A DNA stretch of 64,000 nt from Vibrio campbellii CAIM 519 = NBRC 15631 = ATCC 25920 (lineage in GTDB: Bacteria > Pseudomonadota > Gammaproteobacteria > Enterobacterales > Vibrionaceae). The position numbers were made by a program, and so were the translations under genes. The notes under the pieces are model-generated. The model was not told where the DNA came from. It did not search any database and saw only the letters and a list, made by a program, of their open reading frames with translations. Positions within the stretch are counted from its first letter, which is position 1; every line of letters begins with the position of its first letter. Positions 31,959 through 40,367 of the stretch are shown here, one piece after another. The stretch lies in contig NZ_CP015864.1 of the NCBI RefSeq assembly GCF_002163755.1, positions 62,001 through 126,000 of the forward strand. Direction: 5' to 3'.

Positions 31959-32495
31959 ATGCAATTGGAACTAGATGGCTACTATCTTCGTTCACTGGAT
32001 GTGGAAGATAAGGAAGCATTTTACAAGTGGTCTCGTGACCGTGAAGTTACACTTTATAGTCTTTCTTCATACGCGTATCCTCAATCAAAATCAGATATCG
32101 AGGAATGGCTTTTATCCATAAATTCAGATCCTAAAAATATATCTTTCGGTATATGTAGCACCGAAAATGATCAGCTACTTGGGTATGCTGGTATATCTGG
32201 GATCAGTACTCTAAATCGTAGCGGTGAATACTTCATTCTTATTGGAGAAAAAAGTTATTGGGGTAAGGGGGTTGGTACATCAGTAACAAAAATCGTAACA
32301 GATTACGCTATACGAACTCTTGGTTTGCACAGAGTTCAGCTTACAGCAAGCTCTCTTAATTACGGTGCGATTAAGGCTTATGAAAATGCAGGTTATAAAC
32401 ATGAGGGCGTGATGCGACAATCAGGTTTTCGTAATGGTGAATTTGTCGATAAAGTACTGATGTCAGTTCTGTCTACAGAGTGGTTATTGATATAA
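31959..32495 (+). CDS. Cassette 33 (last): GNAT acetyltransferase, RimJ/RimL-like
   Basis: 178 residues. EYFILIGEKSYWGKGVGTSV shows the acetyl-CoA loop (W-G-K-G-V-G near residue 103), and HRVQLTASSLNYGAIKAYEN the RimJ/RimL C-terminal motif, followed by AGYKHEGVMRQ. The cassette starts GTTATATGCC at 31926 after the remnant of attC32. It is the last gene of the array. GGGAAA is the only ribosome-binding-like sequence. Confidence 0.85.
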   Translation: MQLELDGYYLRSLDVEDKEAFYKWSRDREVTLYSLSSYAYPQSKSDIEEWLLSINSDPKNISFGICSTENDQLLGYAGISGISTLNRSGEYFILIGEKSYWGKGVGTSVTKIVTDYAIRTLGLHRVQLTASSLNYGAIKAYENAGYKHEGVMRQSGFRNGEFVDKVLMSVLSTEWLLI

Positions 32496-32555
32496 AAAAA
32501 TATTTAAGGATTCAAGATACTTTTTCTAATCCAATTTGGGCACGTTAGAATCCAT
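32496..32555 (+). repeat. Possible eroded attC33 at the end of the array
   Basis: After the last stop the sequence ATAAAAAAATATTTAAGGAT aligns with the left end of attC sites (ATAACAAACTGTTTAAGAG), and GGGCACGTTAGA near 32538 recalls their right end. The GATATAA before it is partly complementary to the cassette start GTTATATGCC. Very short; may be chance. Confidence 0.35.
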
Positions 32556-32567
32556 ACCCCAACGTGC

Positions 32568-32630
32568 TTTTGTCCAAAGCTTCTCAGGTCGAGTTTTTTA
32601 GCCGATGCACTTCCTAGCTCAAAAGTGTGT
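32568..32630. repeat. Dispersed hairpin element, copy 4
   Basis: CTTTTGTCCAAAGCTTCTCA... to GATGCACTTCCTAGCTCAAA. It has the same motif order as copies 1 and 3 but lies on the right side of the array. Confidence 0.65.
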
Positions 32631-32691
32631 TTAGTGCTTTTACTCATTCGTATTCTGTATATGATATTTGCCTTAATAAAAGTTATTCATG

Positions 32692-33567
32692 TCAGCTGTA
32701 GTTCGCTTTAATCACCCTTGTTATTAGATCAATCAACTTTTCCTTCACGTTGTCAGTTGCTGCTTGTGAACGATGAACTTGAACGCCAATATTTCCCAAT
32801 TCTGGTAATCCTTTTTTGATGATTTCGAGGTGAGCTGGACAACCCATGCTCGTTCGAACTGTAATACCTATTCCCGCGTGTACAGCAGGCCAGACACCAC
32901 CGAGACTTTGGCTTTGGTATACAACTTTCCATTTTATTCTTTCAGCATCCAACGCTTCTATGGCTTTCTGTTTAAAAAGGCAATTTGGCTCAACCACTAC
33001 CAATGGTAAAGGTATATTTTTTTCGAGAAAATGACCGAGGGGGAAATCTGGTGAGGATACCCAATGTACTGGAGTATGGGCAATGGTATCAGAGTATGGA
33101 GTTCGCTTAACGCCTTGCCAAGTAACAGATATATCGAGTGAACCATCTTCAATAGCCGATATTAGTCCAGCGTACCTCTCGATCATTGTATTCATATGAA
33201 TTTGTTCATTAATGCGACTAAAGCGTCCAAGGCATTCGGTGAGAATTTCTTCTGCAAAATCTTCTTGTAACCCAACATTTACTGTGCCTTGCAAATCAAC
33301 GCATCTTAAGGTTTCCAACACTTCATCGTTCAGAGCAAGCATTCTCTTTGCGTAGCTCAATAAATACTCTCCTTGCTCAGTTGGTAATAGATATCGGCCC
33401 TCTTTCTTTACTAGTGTGGAATCAGTCTGCATTTCTAGTTTTTTCAAATGTGCACTTACAGCAGATGTTGACTTGTGTTGATGTTTTGCCGCGAGGGCAA
33501 AGCTTTTATATTCAATGCCAAGTACGAATGTTTTTAGAGCCTGAAGATCCAATACCGTATCTTTCAT
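32692..33567 (-). CDS. LysR-family transcriptional regulator
   Basis: 291 residues, normal LTTR size. An N-terminal winged helix-turn-helix (LQALKTFVLGIEYKSFALAA, then STSAVSAHLKKLEMQ) is followed by the periplasmic-binding-like effector domain (VNVGLQEDFAEEIL, VEPNCLFKQKAIEAL). It is divergent from the CMD relic and DUF4865 gene, which it probably controls; an LTTR site is expected in the 33568-33675 gap. Effector unknown. Confidence 0.88.
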   Translation of the reverse strand: MKDTVLDLQALKTFVLGIEYKSFALAAKHQHKSTSAVSAHLKKLEMQTDSTLVKKEGRYLLPTEQGEYLLSYAKRMLALNDEVLETLRCVDLQGTVNVGLQEDFAEEILTECLGRFSRINEQIHMNTMIERYAGLISAIEDGSLDISVTWQGVKRTPYSDTIAHTPVHWVSSPDFPLGHFLEKNIPLPLVVVEPNCLFKQKAIEALDAERIKWKVVYQSQSLGGVWPAVHAGIGITVRTSMGCPAHLEIIKKGLPELGNIGVQVHRSQAATDNVKEKLIDLITRVIKANYS

Positions 33568-33675
33568 ATCACTGAATGTCCCAAAATTGTGAATTTATTG
33601 TCCTGAATGTTTTGATTTTTCGAATTGTCTGCAGATGTCATTATAAACATCGGTTTTGAAATCGGAAGTAATGGA

Positions 33676-33949
33676 ATGACTAATAACCAAGATAAATTAA
33701 CGATTACCCCGAGGCTAAACGAGTTAACTAAAAATGTACTGTCGGGTGACGCTTACAAACCTAGCCTTGTTAGGAAGGCTTAAAGAATTGCCCCCGCACA
33801 TAGATCTCGCAACAACTTACGGGATCACTAACAGAGAATTCAAAGAAACGTTAACTCATTTGGCTTTTTATGTTCGGTGGTTTGCAACTGACAGTGTGAT
33901 TAAGCGTGTAAGTAACGCCGTTAGCTTAGATAGAGTATTCAGTAAATAG
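33676..33949 (+). pseudogene. Carboxymuconolactone decarboxylase-family gene, broken
   Basis: From the ATG at 33676 the frame reads MTNNQDKLTITPRLNELTKN and stops after VRKA. In the next frame, LALLGRLKELPPHIDLATTY and FKETLTHLAFYVRWFAT follow, the characteristic C-terminal half of CMD/AhpD-like proteins. The middle piece (the usual RDRSLVTVAAL part) is missing, so a small deletion with frameshift has destroyed the gene. The partner LysR and DUF4865 genes look intact. Confidence 0.75.
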
Positions 33950-33958
33950 GAGATAGAA

Positions 33959-34453
33959 ATGATCGCTATGCAATATAAAGTAGTTCTTCCATCTGATTAT
34001 CCGATGGAGTCTATTGAGAAAAGAATTCAAGAAAAAGGTCACCTTTTTGATGGGGTTCCAGGGTTAATTTTGAAGGCTTTTCTATATTCACGTAAAGATG
34101 CTAAAAGTTATGAAAATCCTATAAATAGTTATGCGCCTTTTTATGTTTGGAGAGATCATCATGCAATGGCCTCATTTCTTCAAAGTGATGGTTTTAAAGC
34201 GGTTTGTGAACATTTTGGTCGCCCGAAGGTTGAAGTATGGTATGTTGATGAGGAGCCAACGGTGCCGACCTCTCAACACTCCCTTGCGTGCATTTATAAG
34301 AATCTGAGTCAGCCTAAAGATGTTCACGGACTAAACTATACTTCGTGGGAAACAATTGGGGTGACGTGGTTGAGTAGTTCTGACGGCATTAATGATAGCA
34401 GGGGAGAAGTTTACTCTGTGGGCTATGTTGCTCATGGTCAAAATGATACTTAG
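33959..34453 (+). CDS. DUF4865 family protein
   Basis: 164 residues, close in layout to DUF4865 proteins: MIAMQYKVVLPSDYPMESIE start, RIQEKGHLFDGVPGLILKAF near residue 22, and YAPFYVWRDHHAMASFL near 59. The function is unknown; the fold is probably a dimeric alpha+beta barrel related to monooxygenase-like proteins. It follows the CMD relic after 9 bases, so the three genes once formed a LysR-controlled unit. GGAGATAGAA precedes the start. Confidence 0.82.
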   Translation: MIAMQYKVVLPSDYPMESIEKRIQEKGHLFDGVPGLILKAFLYSRKDAKSYENPINSYAPFYVWRDHHAMASFLQSDGFKAVCEHFGRPKVEVWYVDEEPTVPTSQHSLACIYKNLSQPKDVHGLNYTSWETIGVTWLSSSDGINDSRGEVYSVGYVAHGQNDT

Positions 34454-34837
34454 TTAGAAGTTCTAACGCGCTGCTCCCAAAAACTAAAAGACTGCAATTT
34501 GCACTTATGGCACTTCTCAACTCGAGAGTGCCGCGAGAGAGACTCAAAATGATAGAACCTGCGTTTTGTATACGATCAGTTAAACCAACATAGATCGGCG
34601 ACCAAAACTTACCTGAGCATGTTGCTTTGAGTTTCATTGATATATGTCTTTAATTTTTTGTATTGGCTTGTTGTATTCTACCCGTAAAGGGACTCTAGGT
34701 TATTGTTAAATGAGCGTCCATTTATTAATAGTTAAGCTTATTTAGAACTAGCTAACACTTCTTAGATTTAATATGCATTTGGTTGCTTATTTTATTTTCT
34801 AGCCATTAAGATGTTGATTTTTTGAGGTTTAGAATCA
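34454..34837. other. Intergenic region with hairpin-element copy 5
   Basis: 384 AT-rich bases. It holds GGCACT...AGTGCC (34509-34532), the hairpin core of the dispersed element, and otherwise nothing I can support. Confidence 0.5.
34509..34532. repeat. Dispersed hairpin element, copy 5 (hairpin only)
   Basis: GGCACTTCTCAACTCGAGAG then TGCC; only the hairpin part is conserved, the TTGTCCAAAA part is not. Confidence 0.45.
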
Positions 34838-35527
34838 ATGAAAACGGATAACTGTGCAGTATTAGATGGTGAAGGGCGTAATGATTATGCACGCTACATG
34901 AAGACCGATGTTTTGTTGTCACTTCAACTGCCTGATGAAAAGCTGATCCATAAGGATGAGATGATGTTTCAAATTGTGCATCAATCGACGGAGCTATGGC
35001 TCAAACTAAGTTGCTATGAGTTGAAGCAGGCAAGATCATCGATAGAACAGGAAAAAATTCAACAAGCCATGACTCATGTCAGAAGAGCAGCACTGGCAGT
35101 TGCTCAGATCATCGAGCAATTGAGTATATTAAAGTCTATGACTCCATGGGATTTCCAAGGTATACGGCCTGCACTGGGTAATGGCTCAGGTATAGAATCA
35201 CCGGGTTGGCGTGAAACTCAGTCTATAGCCAAGCAGTTAAACATTGCGGTGGAGACTTATTTGTCAGAGAAAGACATTGACCTTGTCAACCTATACAAAT
35301 CGCAAACCCATACTCCATTATTCGCTTTGATGGAATCTTTGATTGACTGGGATGAGAATGTCAGCTTATGGCGCACATATCATTACAAACTTGCCGTTAG
35401 AACTTTGGGGATGAATACTCAAGGAACCAGAGGTAAGCCGATTGAGAAGTTAACCAGATTGATTGATCGCCAATTCTTTCCTCAAGTTTGGCAAGTAAGA
35501 ACTAAGTTAACTTCTTCGGTTTACTAA
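34838..35527 (+). CDS. Tryptophan 2,3-dioxygenase-like haem protein, short form
   Basis: 229 residues; usual TDO is ~280-300. Conserved pieces are FQIVHQSTELWLKL near residue 46 (distal His), MTPWDFQGIRPALGNGSGIE near 104 (the substrate-carboxylate Arg), and SLWRTYHYKLAVRTLGM near 180 with the proximal haem His. The glycine-rich loop that follows in TDO (GTGGSSG) is GTRGKP here. TDO opens tryptophan to N-formylkynurenine, but several TDO-fold enzymes do other oxidations on aromatic substrates, and the changed loop leaves this open. No kynurenine genes flank it. Confidence 0.75.
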   Translation: MKTDNCAVLDGEGRNDYARYMKTDVLLSLQLPDEKLIHKDEMMFQIVHQSTELWLKLSCYELKQARSSIEQEKIQQAMTHVRRAALAVAQIIEQLSILKSMTPWDFQGIRPALGNGSGIESPGWRETQSIAKQLNIAVETYLSEKDIDLVNLYKSQTHTPLFALMESLIDWDENVSLWRTYHYKLAVRTLGMNTQGTRGKPIEKLTRLIDRQFFPQVWQVRTKLTSSVY

Positions 35528-35995
35528 TCATAGTAACGCTCTCACAGTTGAGTTTTGATAAATACATTCCGATGTAAAAGTTTTTACTGGTGTACTTTTA
35601 TGGCTCACTGATTCGGATTGTTGCAAGGGATGGAAGTTATTTGTGAGGTGCCCGTATGAGCACCTCAATTCCTTCGTAAATTCTAAATATGTTAAAAAGT
35701 TTGTTGAGGAAGGCAGAGCGGCTTTGTTGTACTGCTGCCAGTTAGTTGCTTTGTAATTTCAGGTATGGAGCTCGGATAACTGAGAGGTGTTGCAGAGTAG
35801 AGTTTTTTTATTTAGTTCTACGGATTCAAGTAACAATGCTTTTTTATGTCTAAAAACTGAGTCTTGGAAAAATATGGATTTGACTCTTCAATTGGTGTTT
35901 TAGAGATTTTTCAACAAGGCCAAATAAGTATTTTTATAAAATTGATTGTCCCTATCTTGCTGATTTGAAAGAGCTTATAGTGGAATTCATAATAA

Positions 35996-36013
35996 CTACC
36001 TTCTAGTAGGTAG
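35996..36013. promoter_or_regulatory. Operator-like palindrome upstream of SDR, site 1
   Basis: CTACCTTCTAGTAGGTAG; eight of nine positions are symmetric. Related to site 2 and to a site upstream of osmC. Confidence 0.55.
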
Positions 36014-36106
36014 ATAAAGTTATTGACGTGAAACCGAACTGATCTTAAAGTACACCCACTGACGAGGAGATGGTCTCTACTACTCCTCCATTTTTTTGAA
36101 TAAACT

Positions 36107-36128
36107 AACTACCTATTGATAGGTAGTT
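36107..36128. promoter_or_regulatory. Operator-like palindrome upstream of SDR, site 2
   Basis: AACTACCTAT-TG-ATAGGTAGTT, perfect symmetry, 20 bases before the SDR start. A T-run follows, so a leader terminator is an alternative. Confidence 0.6.
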
Positions 36129-36148
36129 TTTAAATTAAGGATTTCATT

Positions 36149-36919
36149 ATGTTTAACACATCTTCTATTGCACTAATTGTTGGCGGTTCTTCTGGTATGG
36201 GTAAAGCAACAGCAGAGCGACTGCTTAAGTCTGGTGTGCCTGTAATGATTCTCTCTCATGACAAACAGAATCTTGCTGAAGCAAAATTGGATCTGGAATC
36301 AACCACGAATGGTCATGTTGAAACTGCTCAGGTTGATTTATACGACCCTTCTGCTGTTCAAAGCTTTATTGAACAGTTAAATGCAGAAAAACGTCACATT
36401 GGCTACTTGGTGAACGCAGCTGGTTTCTTTAAACCTGTCGATTTCCTAGAGCATTCTGAGCAAGATTACGACCTTCAGTTAGATATGAACCGTGCTTTCT
36501 TCTTCATTACACAAGCCGTTGCGAAAAATATGAAACAACACGGTGGTGGCGCCATTGTAAACATCGGTTCTATGTGGGCACATCAAGCAATTAAAGCAAC
36601 GCCTTCTTCAGCTTACTCTATGCAGAAAGCGGCACTGCATGCACTGACAAAAAATTTGGCCATTGAACTAGGCGACCACGGTGTACGTGTAAACGCTGTG
36701 GCTCCAGCAGTCGTGATGTCGACAATTTATAAGTCATTCATCGCTGAAGATGAGATTGAATCAGCACTAGAAGGCTTTAATGATTTTCACCCAATCGGTC
36801 GTATTGGTTCTACAGACGATGTTGCTGATGCGATTGAATATCTGTTGTCAAATAAGTCTTCTTGGGTAACGGGTACGATTTTAAATGTCGATGGCGGCGT
36901 TATGGCGGGTCGAAACTAA
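36149..36919 (+). CDS. Short-chain dehydrogenase/reductase
   Basis: 256 residues, classical SDR. GGSSGMG at residues 12-18 binds the cofactor, VNAAG is near 89, the catalytic Ser is in NIGSMWAH near 141, and the Tyr-Lys pair is in SAYSMQKAAL near 158. It ends TILNVDGGVMAG. Substrate unknown. The two CTACC...GGTAG palindromes in its promoter suggest control by a dimeric repressor of TetR type that is not encoded next to it. Confidence 0.85.
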   Translation: MFNTSSIALIVGGSSGMGKATAERLLKSGVPVMILSHDKQNLAEAKLDLESTTNGHVETAQVDLYDPSAVQSFIEQLNAEKRHIGYLVNAAGFFKPVDFLEHSEQDYDLQLDMNRAFFFITQAVAKNMKQHGGGAIVNIGSMWAHQAIKATPSSAYSMQKAALHALTKNLAIELGDHGVRVNAVAPAVVMSTIYKSFIAEDEIESALEGFNDFHPIGRIGSTDDVADAIEYLLSNKSSWVTGTILNVDGGVMAGRN

Positions 36920-37006
36920 ACCGGACCTTTAAAGATGTGAAAGCTGATTTATAAAAGAAATACCGTAACTAACCGAATAAAAATTGAAAAAATAAAGGGC
37001 TAATAT

Positions 37007-37246
37007 ATGCATAAGGTAATTGTACTTGGATTAATGGTTGCTTCAATGAATGTTGTTTTTGCTGCGGATGGCGCCTATACAGGAACTGTTGACATGAAAA
37101 CGAGTGAGGGCAATCAAGTAAAGGTAGAGCGTGTTGAGTCTGATTTGACTGTCAAAGGAAGGAATAGAGCGTCTAATGGTGGTTGGAAATTCAGTGCCAA
37201 TACCTTACATGACCCAAAATTTCAATTGAAAGGTCGTCGTGATTAA
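37007..37246 (+). CDS. Small exported protein
   Basis: 79 residues: a signal peptide (MHKVIVLGLMVASMNVVFAA) and a short basic, beta-type mature part (YTGTVDMKTSEGNQVKVERV). No family recognised. It could be co-transcribed with the SDR gene 87 bases upstream. Confidence 0.65.
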   Translation: MHKVIVLGLMVASMNVVFAADGAYTGTVDMKTSEGNQVKVERVESDLTVKGRNRASNGGWKFSANTLHDPKFQLKGRRD

Positions 37247-37620
37247 CTCATCATGCGATGAAAATACTGTGCTTTCGGGCGGCTGTTTTCCATTTTTTGG
37301 CTGGTGGAGAGGTGGTGTGATTAACAGGAATATCTCCTTCTGAAAGCGCATCACCAAACTTAGTATTTATCATGGAATTAGAGTCATACCAATGAAGGCA
37401 AATCTAGATTAGTTAAGGGGAAATGTCGCCGTCTAAAGCCGAGTTTGGTCATAACTATTGTTCAGTTAGAATCCTAGTGAAGATCTTGTAGGTTGTTTGG
37501 TTTTTGCAACAAGCACCTAGGTGTAGAATTCAGCGAGAGAGTTGTGTTTCCGGTGGCGTAGGGATGAAAGTACAAAAAACCCGACAAGCTTGTCGGGCTT
37601 TTTGTATTTATGAGAGTTGA
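37247..37620. other. Intergenic region between convergent genes
   Basis: 374 bases; apart from the terminator at 37574-37605 nothing is supported. Confidence 0.5.
37574..37605 (-). terminator. Terminator of the TonB receptor gene
   Basis: CCCGACAAGC/GCTTGTCGGG stem with A-run on one side and T-run on the other; can work in both directions. Confidence 0.9.
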
Positions 37621-39699
37621 CTAGAATTCATATTTTGCCGTGATAGCCCAGTTACGACCTGCTTGTGTGAGATCTTTATTTTCAGTTTCTACGCCGCGTA
37701 CATCATTCCAATTATAGTATTCTTCGTCTGCCACATTAAATACACCTGCTCGAAGAGTCAGATCTTGGATTGGTTTATAGTATGCGGTTACGTCGATAAC
37801 CGTTGCTGAAGAAATTGGTAAGATATTTTCACCGTCGATATCGCTACTATCTTTTGAGGCAATGTAATTGACCGTTAATGAAGAGCCCCAATCCTGTTCA
37901 GAGTCGTAATTTAAGCCAGCAACTATATTCCAAGGATTAACGCTGTTAAGCGGATCGTTATCCCCATTTTCACCCTCTGTATAAGCTGCAGCAACTCGAG
38001 AGCTAAAGCCCTTAACTGGCATGAACTTATCCCAAGACAGTTGATTGGAGAATTCAATACCTTTGATTGTTGCTTTGCCAACGTTCACATATTGGTTTAT
38101 CGCTGGGCTTTCGTCCGTCCAATCGCCCTTGATCGTTCGGTATTCGATAAAGTTTTCGTAGTCGCTGTAGAATAGAGAGACCTCACTGCTCGAGAACTCG
38201 TTGTTGTGACGCCAGCCAAATTCATAGGAAATACTTTCTTCTGCCTTAAGATCTGGGTTTGGTTTGTTTATGTAACCCGCGTCTGAATGGCCATATGAGT
38301 AAAAGAGTTCTTTGAAATCTGGAGCGCGGAAGCCTTGGCTGACTTGTGCAAACAAGCTGTGTGTTTCGTTTAACCTATATAAAGTACCTAGGCGAGCAGT
38401 GAATGCAGAATCGGAGTGTTTTTGGTACTCGTCTTGAGTGTTACCACTTTGGTTAGCACTTGCATCACCAGGATCGGTTTCAAACGAATCGTAACGAATA
38501 CCCGGAGTAACAGTAAAGTTTCCTGCCGTAATCTCATCCTGAAGGAAGAACCCATAACGATGCTCAGTGGCTGATGGCATGTAAAACATTTCTCTATCAG
38601 GACTTGAGCTGTTGTATTCGTTATTTATATTTTTAATGTCTTTACCTAAATAAGATGCACCGTAGACGATATAATGCTCAGTATCACCAAACGTTAGATA
38701 CTTATCTAACTGCATGTCAAACTGGAGTCCTTCATCGCTGTATGTATAGTCTTTAAGCTGATTATTTATACCTTTAACACGATGTGTTAAGCCTCTTTCA
38801 TCTTTACTTAAGTAATCTAGTTGCCACGTTAATGTATCAGCAACTGATGCTTGAGCATCCCAAATATGCTTTATACCAACTTGATATTGTTCTGTTGTAT
38901 CTTCGCTTCGTCCATCTGTGTAGCCACTGTATGACTGATTGCCATCATTTTCATTGCGAATATAGTTACCGCTAAATTCAAGCCTATGATCTGCATTTAA
39001 CTGGTATTGTAATTTAACTAATAAGTTATTTGCAGCGGTATCGGCGTCGAGCAAATCACCGAAGTTATCAAGCTCATTGCCATCTCGGCGAGTGTAAGCA
39101 ACTAATGACTCGAGCTCGCCAGTTTTATTTGCTAGTGCAACTGATTCACTGAAGGTGTTGTCTTCTGAAGAATAGTTAAATTTCGCGTGACCACCAAAAT
39201 CGCGACCTTTTAAAAAGTCTGAGGGATCTTTAGTTTCAAAGGCAACAATACCACCAATCGCATCAGAACCATGCAAGGATGAGGCTGCACCTTTCACCAC
39301 TTCTACTGCTTTAACAAGATCAGTGTCGACTTCGACGCGAGACGAGTTAATAAAGTTACTGCCGGATTCGAATTGGTTACCTTGGGAAACGCCGTCAACT
39401 AGCACTTTGATTCGGTTACCTTCGATACCTCGGATATTGATACTTTGAACGCCTTGTCGAGGATTAGTTTTGACCGTAACCCCCGGGGTGTATTCGAAAA
39501 GCTCATCAAGACCAGTTATCATACTTTCTTCGATGTTTTCATCTGTGACAACTGCAACTGATGCCGCAGTATCTTCAATCTGGTTGTTTGTACGAGTCGC
39601 TGAGACAACGACTTCATTAAACGTGGATGTACCCTCAGCGTAGGCACCTTGCGAGAGGGCAATAAGAATAGATGCTGACAAAATTGATTTTTTATACAT
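37621..39699 (-). CDS. TonB-dependent haem/haemoglobin receptor
   Basis: 692 residues. Signal peptide at the N-terminus, TonB box near EVVVSATRT (~residue 30), plug domain with SINIRGIEGNRIKVLVDGVS, and a 22-strand barrel ending in YEF. The extracellular region has FRAPDFKELFYSYGHSDAGY and NPDLKAEESISYEFGWR, the FRAP and NPDL boxes of haem/haemoglobin receptors (HutA/HmuR type). It should bring haem iron through the outer membrane using TonB. A Fur box lies about 60 bases upstream, so expression should be iron-repressed. The partner periplasmic haem transport genes are not in this window. Confidence 0.88.
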   Translation of the reverse strand: MYKKSILSASILIALSQGAYAEGTSTFNEVVVSATRTNNQIEDTAASVAVVTDENIEESMITGLDELFEYTPGVTVKTNPRQGVQSINIRGIEGNRIKVLVDGVSQGNQFESGSNFINSSRVEVDTDLVKAVEVVKGAASSLHGSDAIGGIVAFETKDPSDFLKGRDFGGHAKFNYSSEDNTFSESVALANKTGELESLVAYTRRDGNELDNFGDLLDADTAANNLLVKLQYQLNADHRLEFSGNYIRNENDGNQSYSGYTDGRSEDTTEQYQVGIKHIWDAQASVADTLTWQLDYLSKDERGLTHRVKGINNQLKDYTYSDEGLQFDMQLDKYLTFGDTEHYIVYGASYLGKDIKNINNEYNSSSPDREMFYMPSATEHRYGFFLQDEITAGNFTVTPGIRYDSFETDPGDASANQSGNTQDEYQKHSDSAFTARLGTLYRLNETHSLFAQVSQGFRAPDFKELFYSYGHSDAGYINKPNPDLKAEESISYEFGWRHNNEFSSSEVSLFYSDYENFIEYRTIKGDWTDESPAINQYVNVGKATIKGIEFSNQLSWDKFMPVKGFSSRVAAAYTEGENGDNDPLNSVNPWNIVAGLNYDSEQDWGSSLTVNYIASKDSSDIDGENILPISSATVIDVTAYYKPIQDLTLRAGVFNVADEEYYNWNDVRGVETENKDLTQAGRNWAITAKYEF

Positions 39700-39758
39700 T
39701 TACTTCAATACCTTAAGTCTACAGGAAGCAAAAACAACGAGCGGCATATTATTTTATG

Positions 39759-39781
39759 AAAATGATAATTACTATCATTTG
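39759..39781 (-). promoter_or_regulatory. Fur box upstream of the haem receptor
   Basis: AAATGATAATTACTATCATTT is an almost perfect 19-21 base Fur palindrome (GATAATGATAATCATTATC type). Confidence 0.85.
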
Positions 39782-40367
39782 TATTGTTATTTTTCTGTCA
39801 GATCATGAGTGAAAATTAAACTATCGCAGATTTAGTTTCGAAATATCAATCTGTTATATTGACTGAGTTTACATTTTTAATTTTTTCCAAGCATTGGTGG
39901 TGTGATCTATGTCGCGAAATTTATGTTTGTTTTTTGAAGTGCTTGTTTAGGGCTTGCTAATTAACTGGATTGCTAGTGGCGGTGTTCCAAAGTTTTATAG
40001 AAAAGCTTGGAAGATGAGTTATCTATATCCTCCAACTTTCAAGAGTAGAATAACTAATTGCAAAGATGACAAGACAACATAGAAAAATAAAATATTGAAA
40101 AAATAAATTGGCGTGTATTGCTGGTATTATGGCAAAAGCACCACTTGTCAATCAAAAATAGCTCGTAGCGAAATCTAATCACTCTTAATGAAAGCTTCAG
40201 GTTAGAATCATCTCTTGATATTACCCTACATAACATGCTCAGATTAATTAGTTTTTATTAAATTATTAAAATTTGTAAAATAGTTTTTTTGTTTTTAAAA
40301 TGCGCCGGTAGCTATTGTTCTATGAATTTTTATATCAAGTTTATCAATTAAACAAGGACGTATTACC
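39782..40367. other. AT-rich intergenic region
   Basis: About 590 bases of low GC between the Fur box and the PI-PLC gene. I see no gene or strong palindrome. Confidence 0.5.

Larger units (their letters stand above)
35528..36148. other. Intergenic region with two operator-like palindromes
   Basis: 620 bases before the SDR gene, with no gene. The end holds the two related palindromes listed separately. GAGGAGATGGTCTCTACTACTCCTCC near 36064 shows only partial symmetry. Confidence 0.5.

Noticed and set aside
10651..32495. Shadow frames inside attC sites (MRCSPLNRAL and similar starts)
   Set aside because: They come from translation of the repeated attC right arms and are not used as starts.
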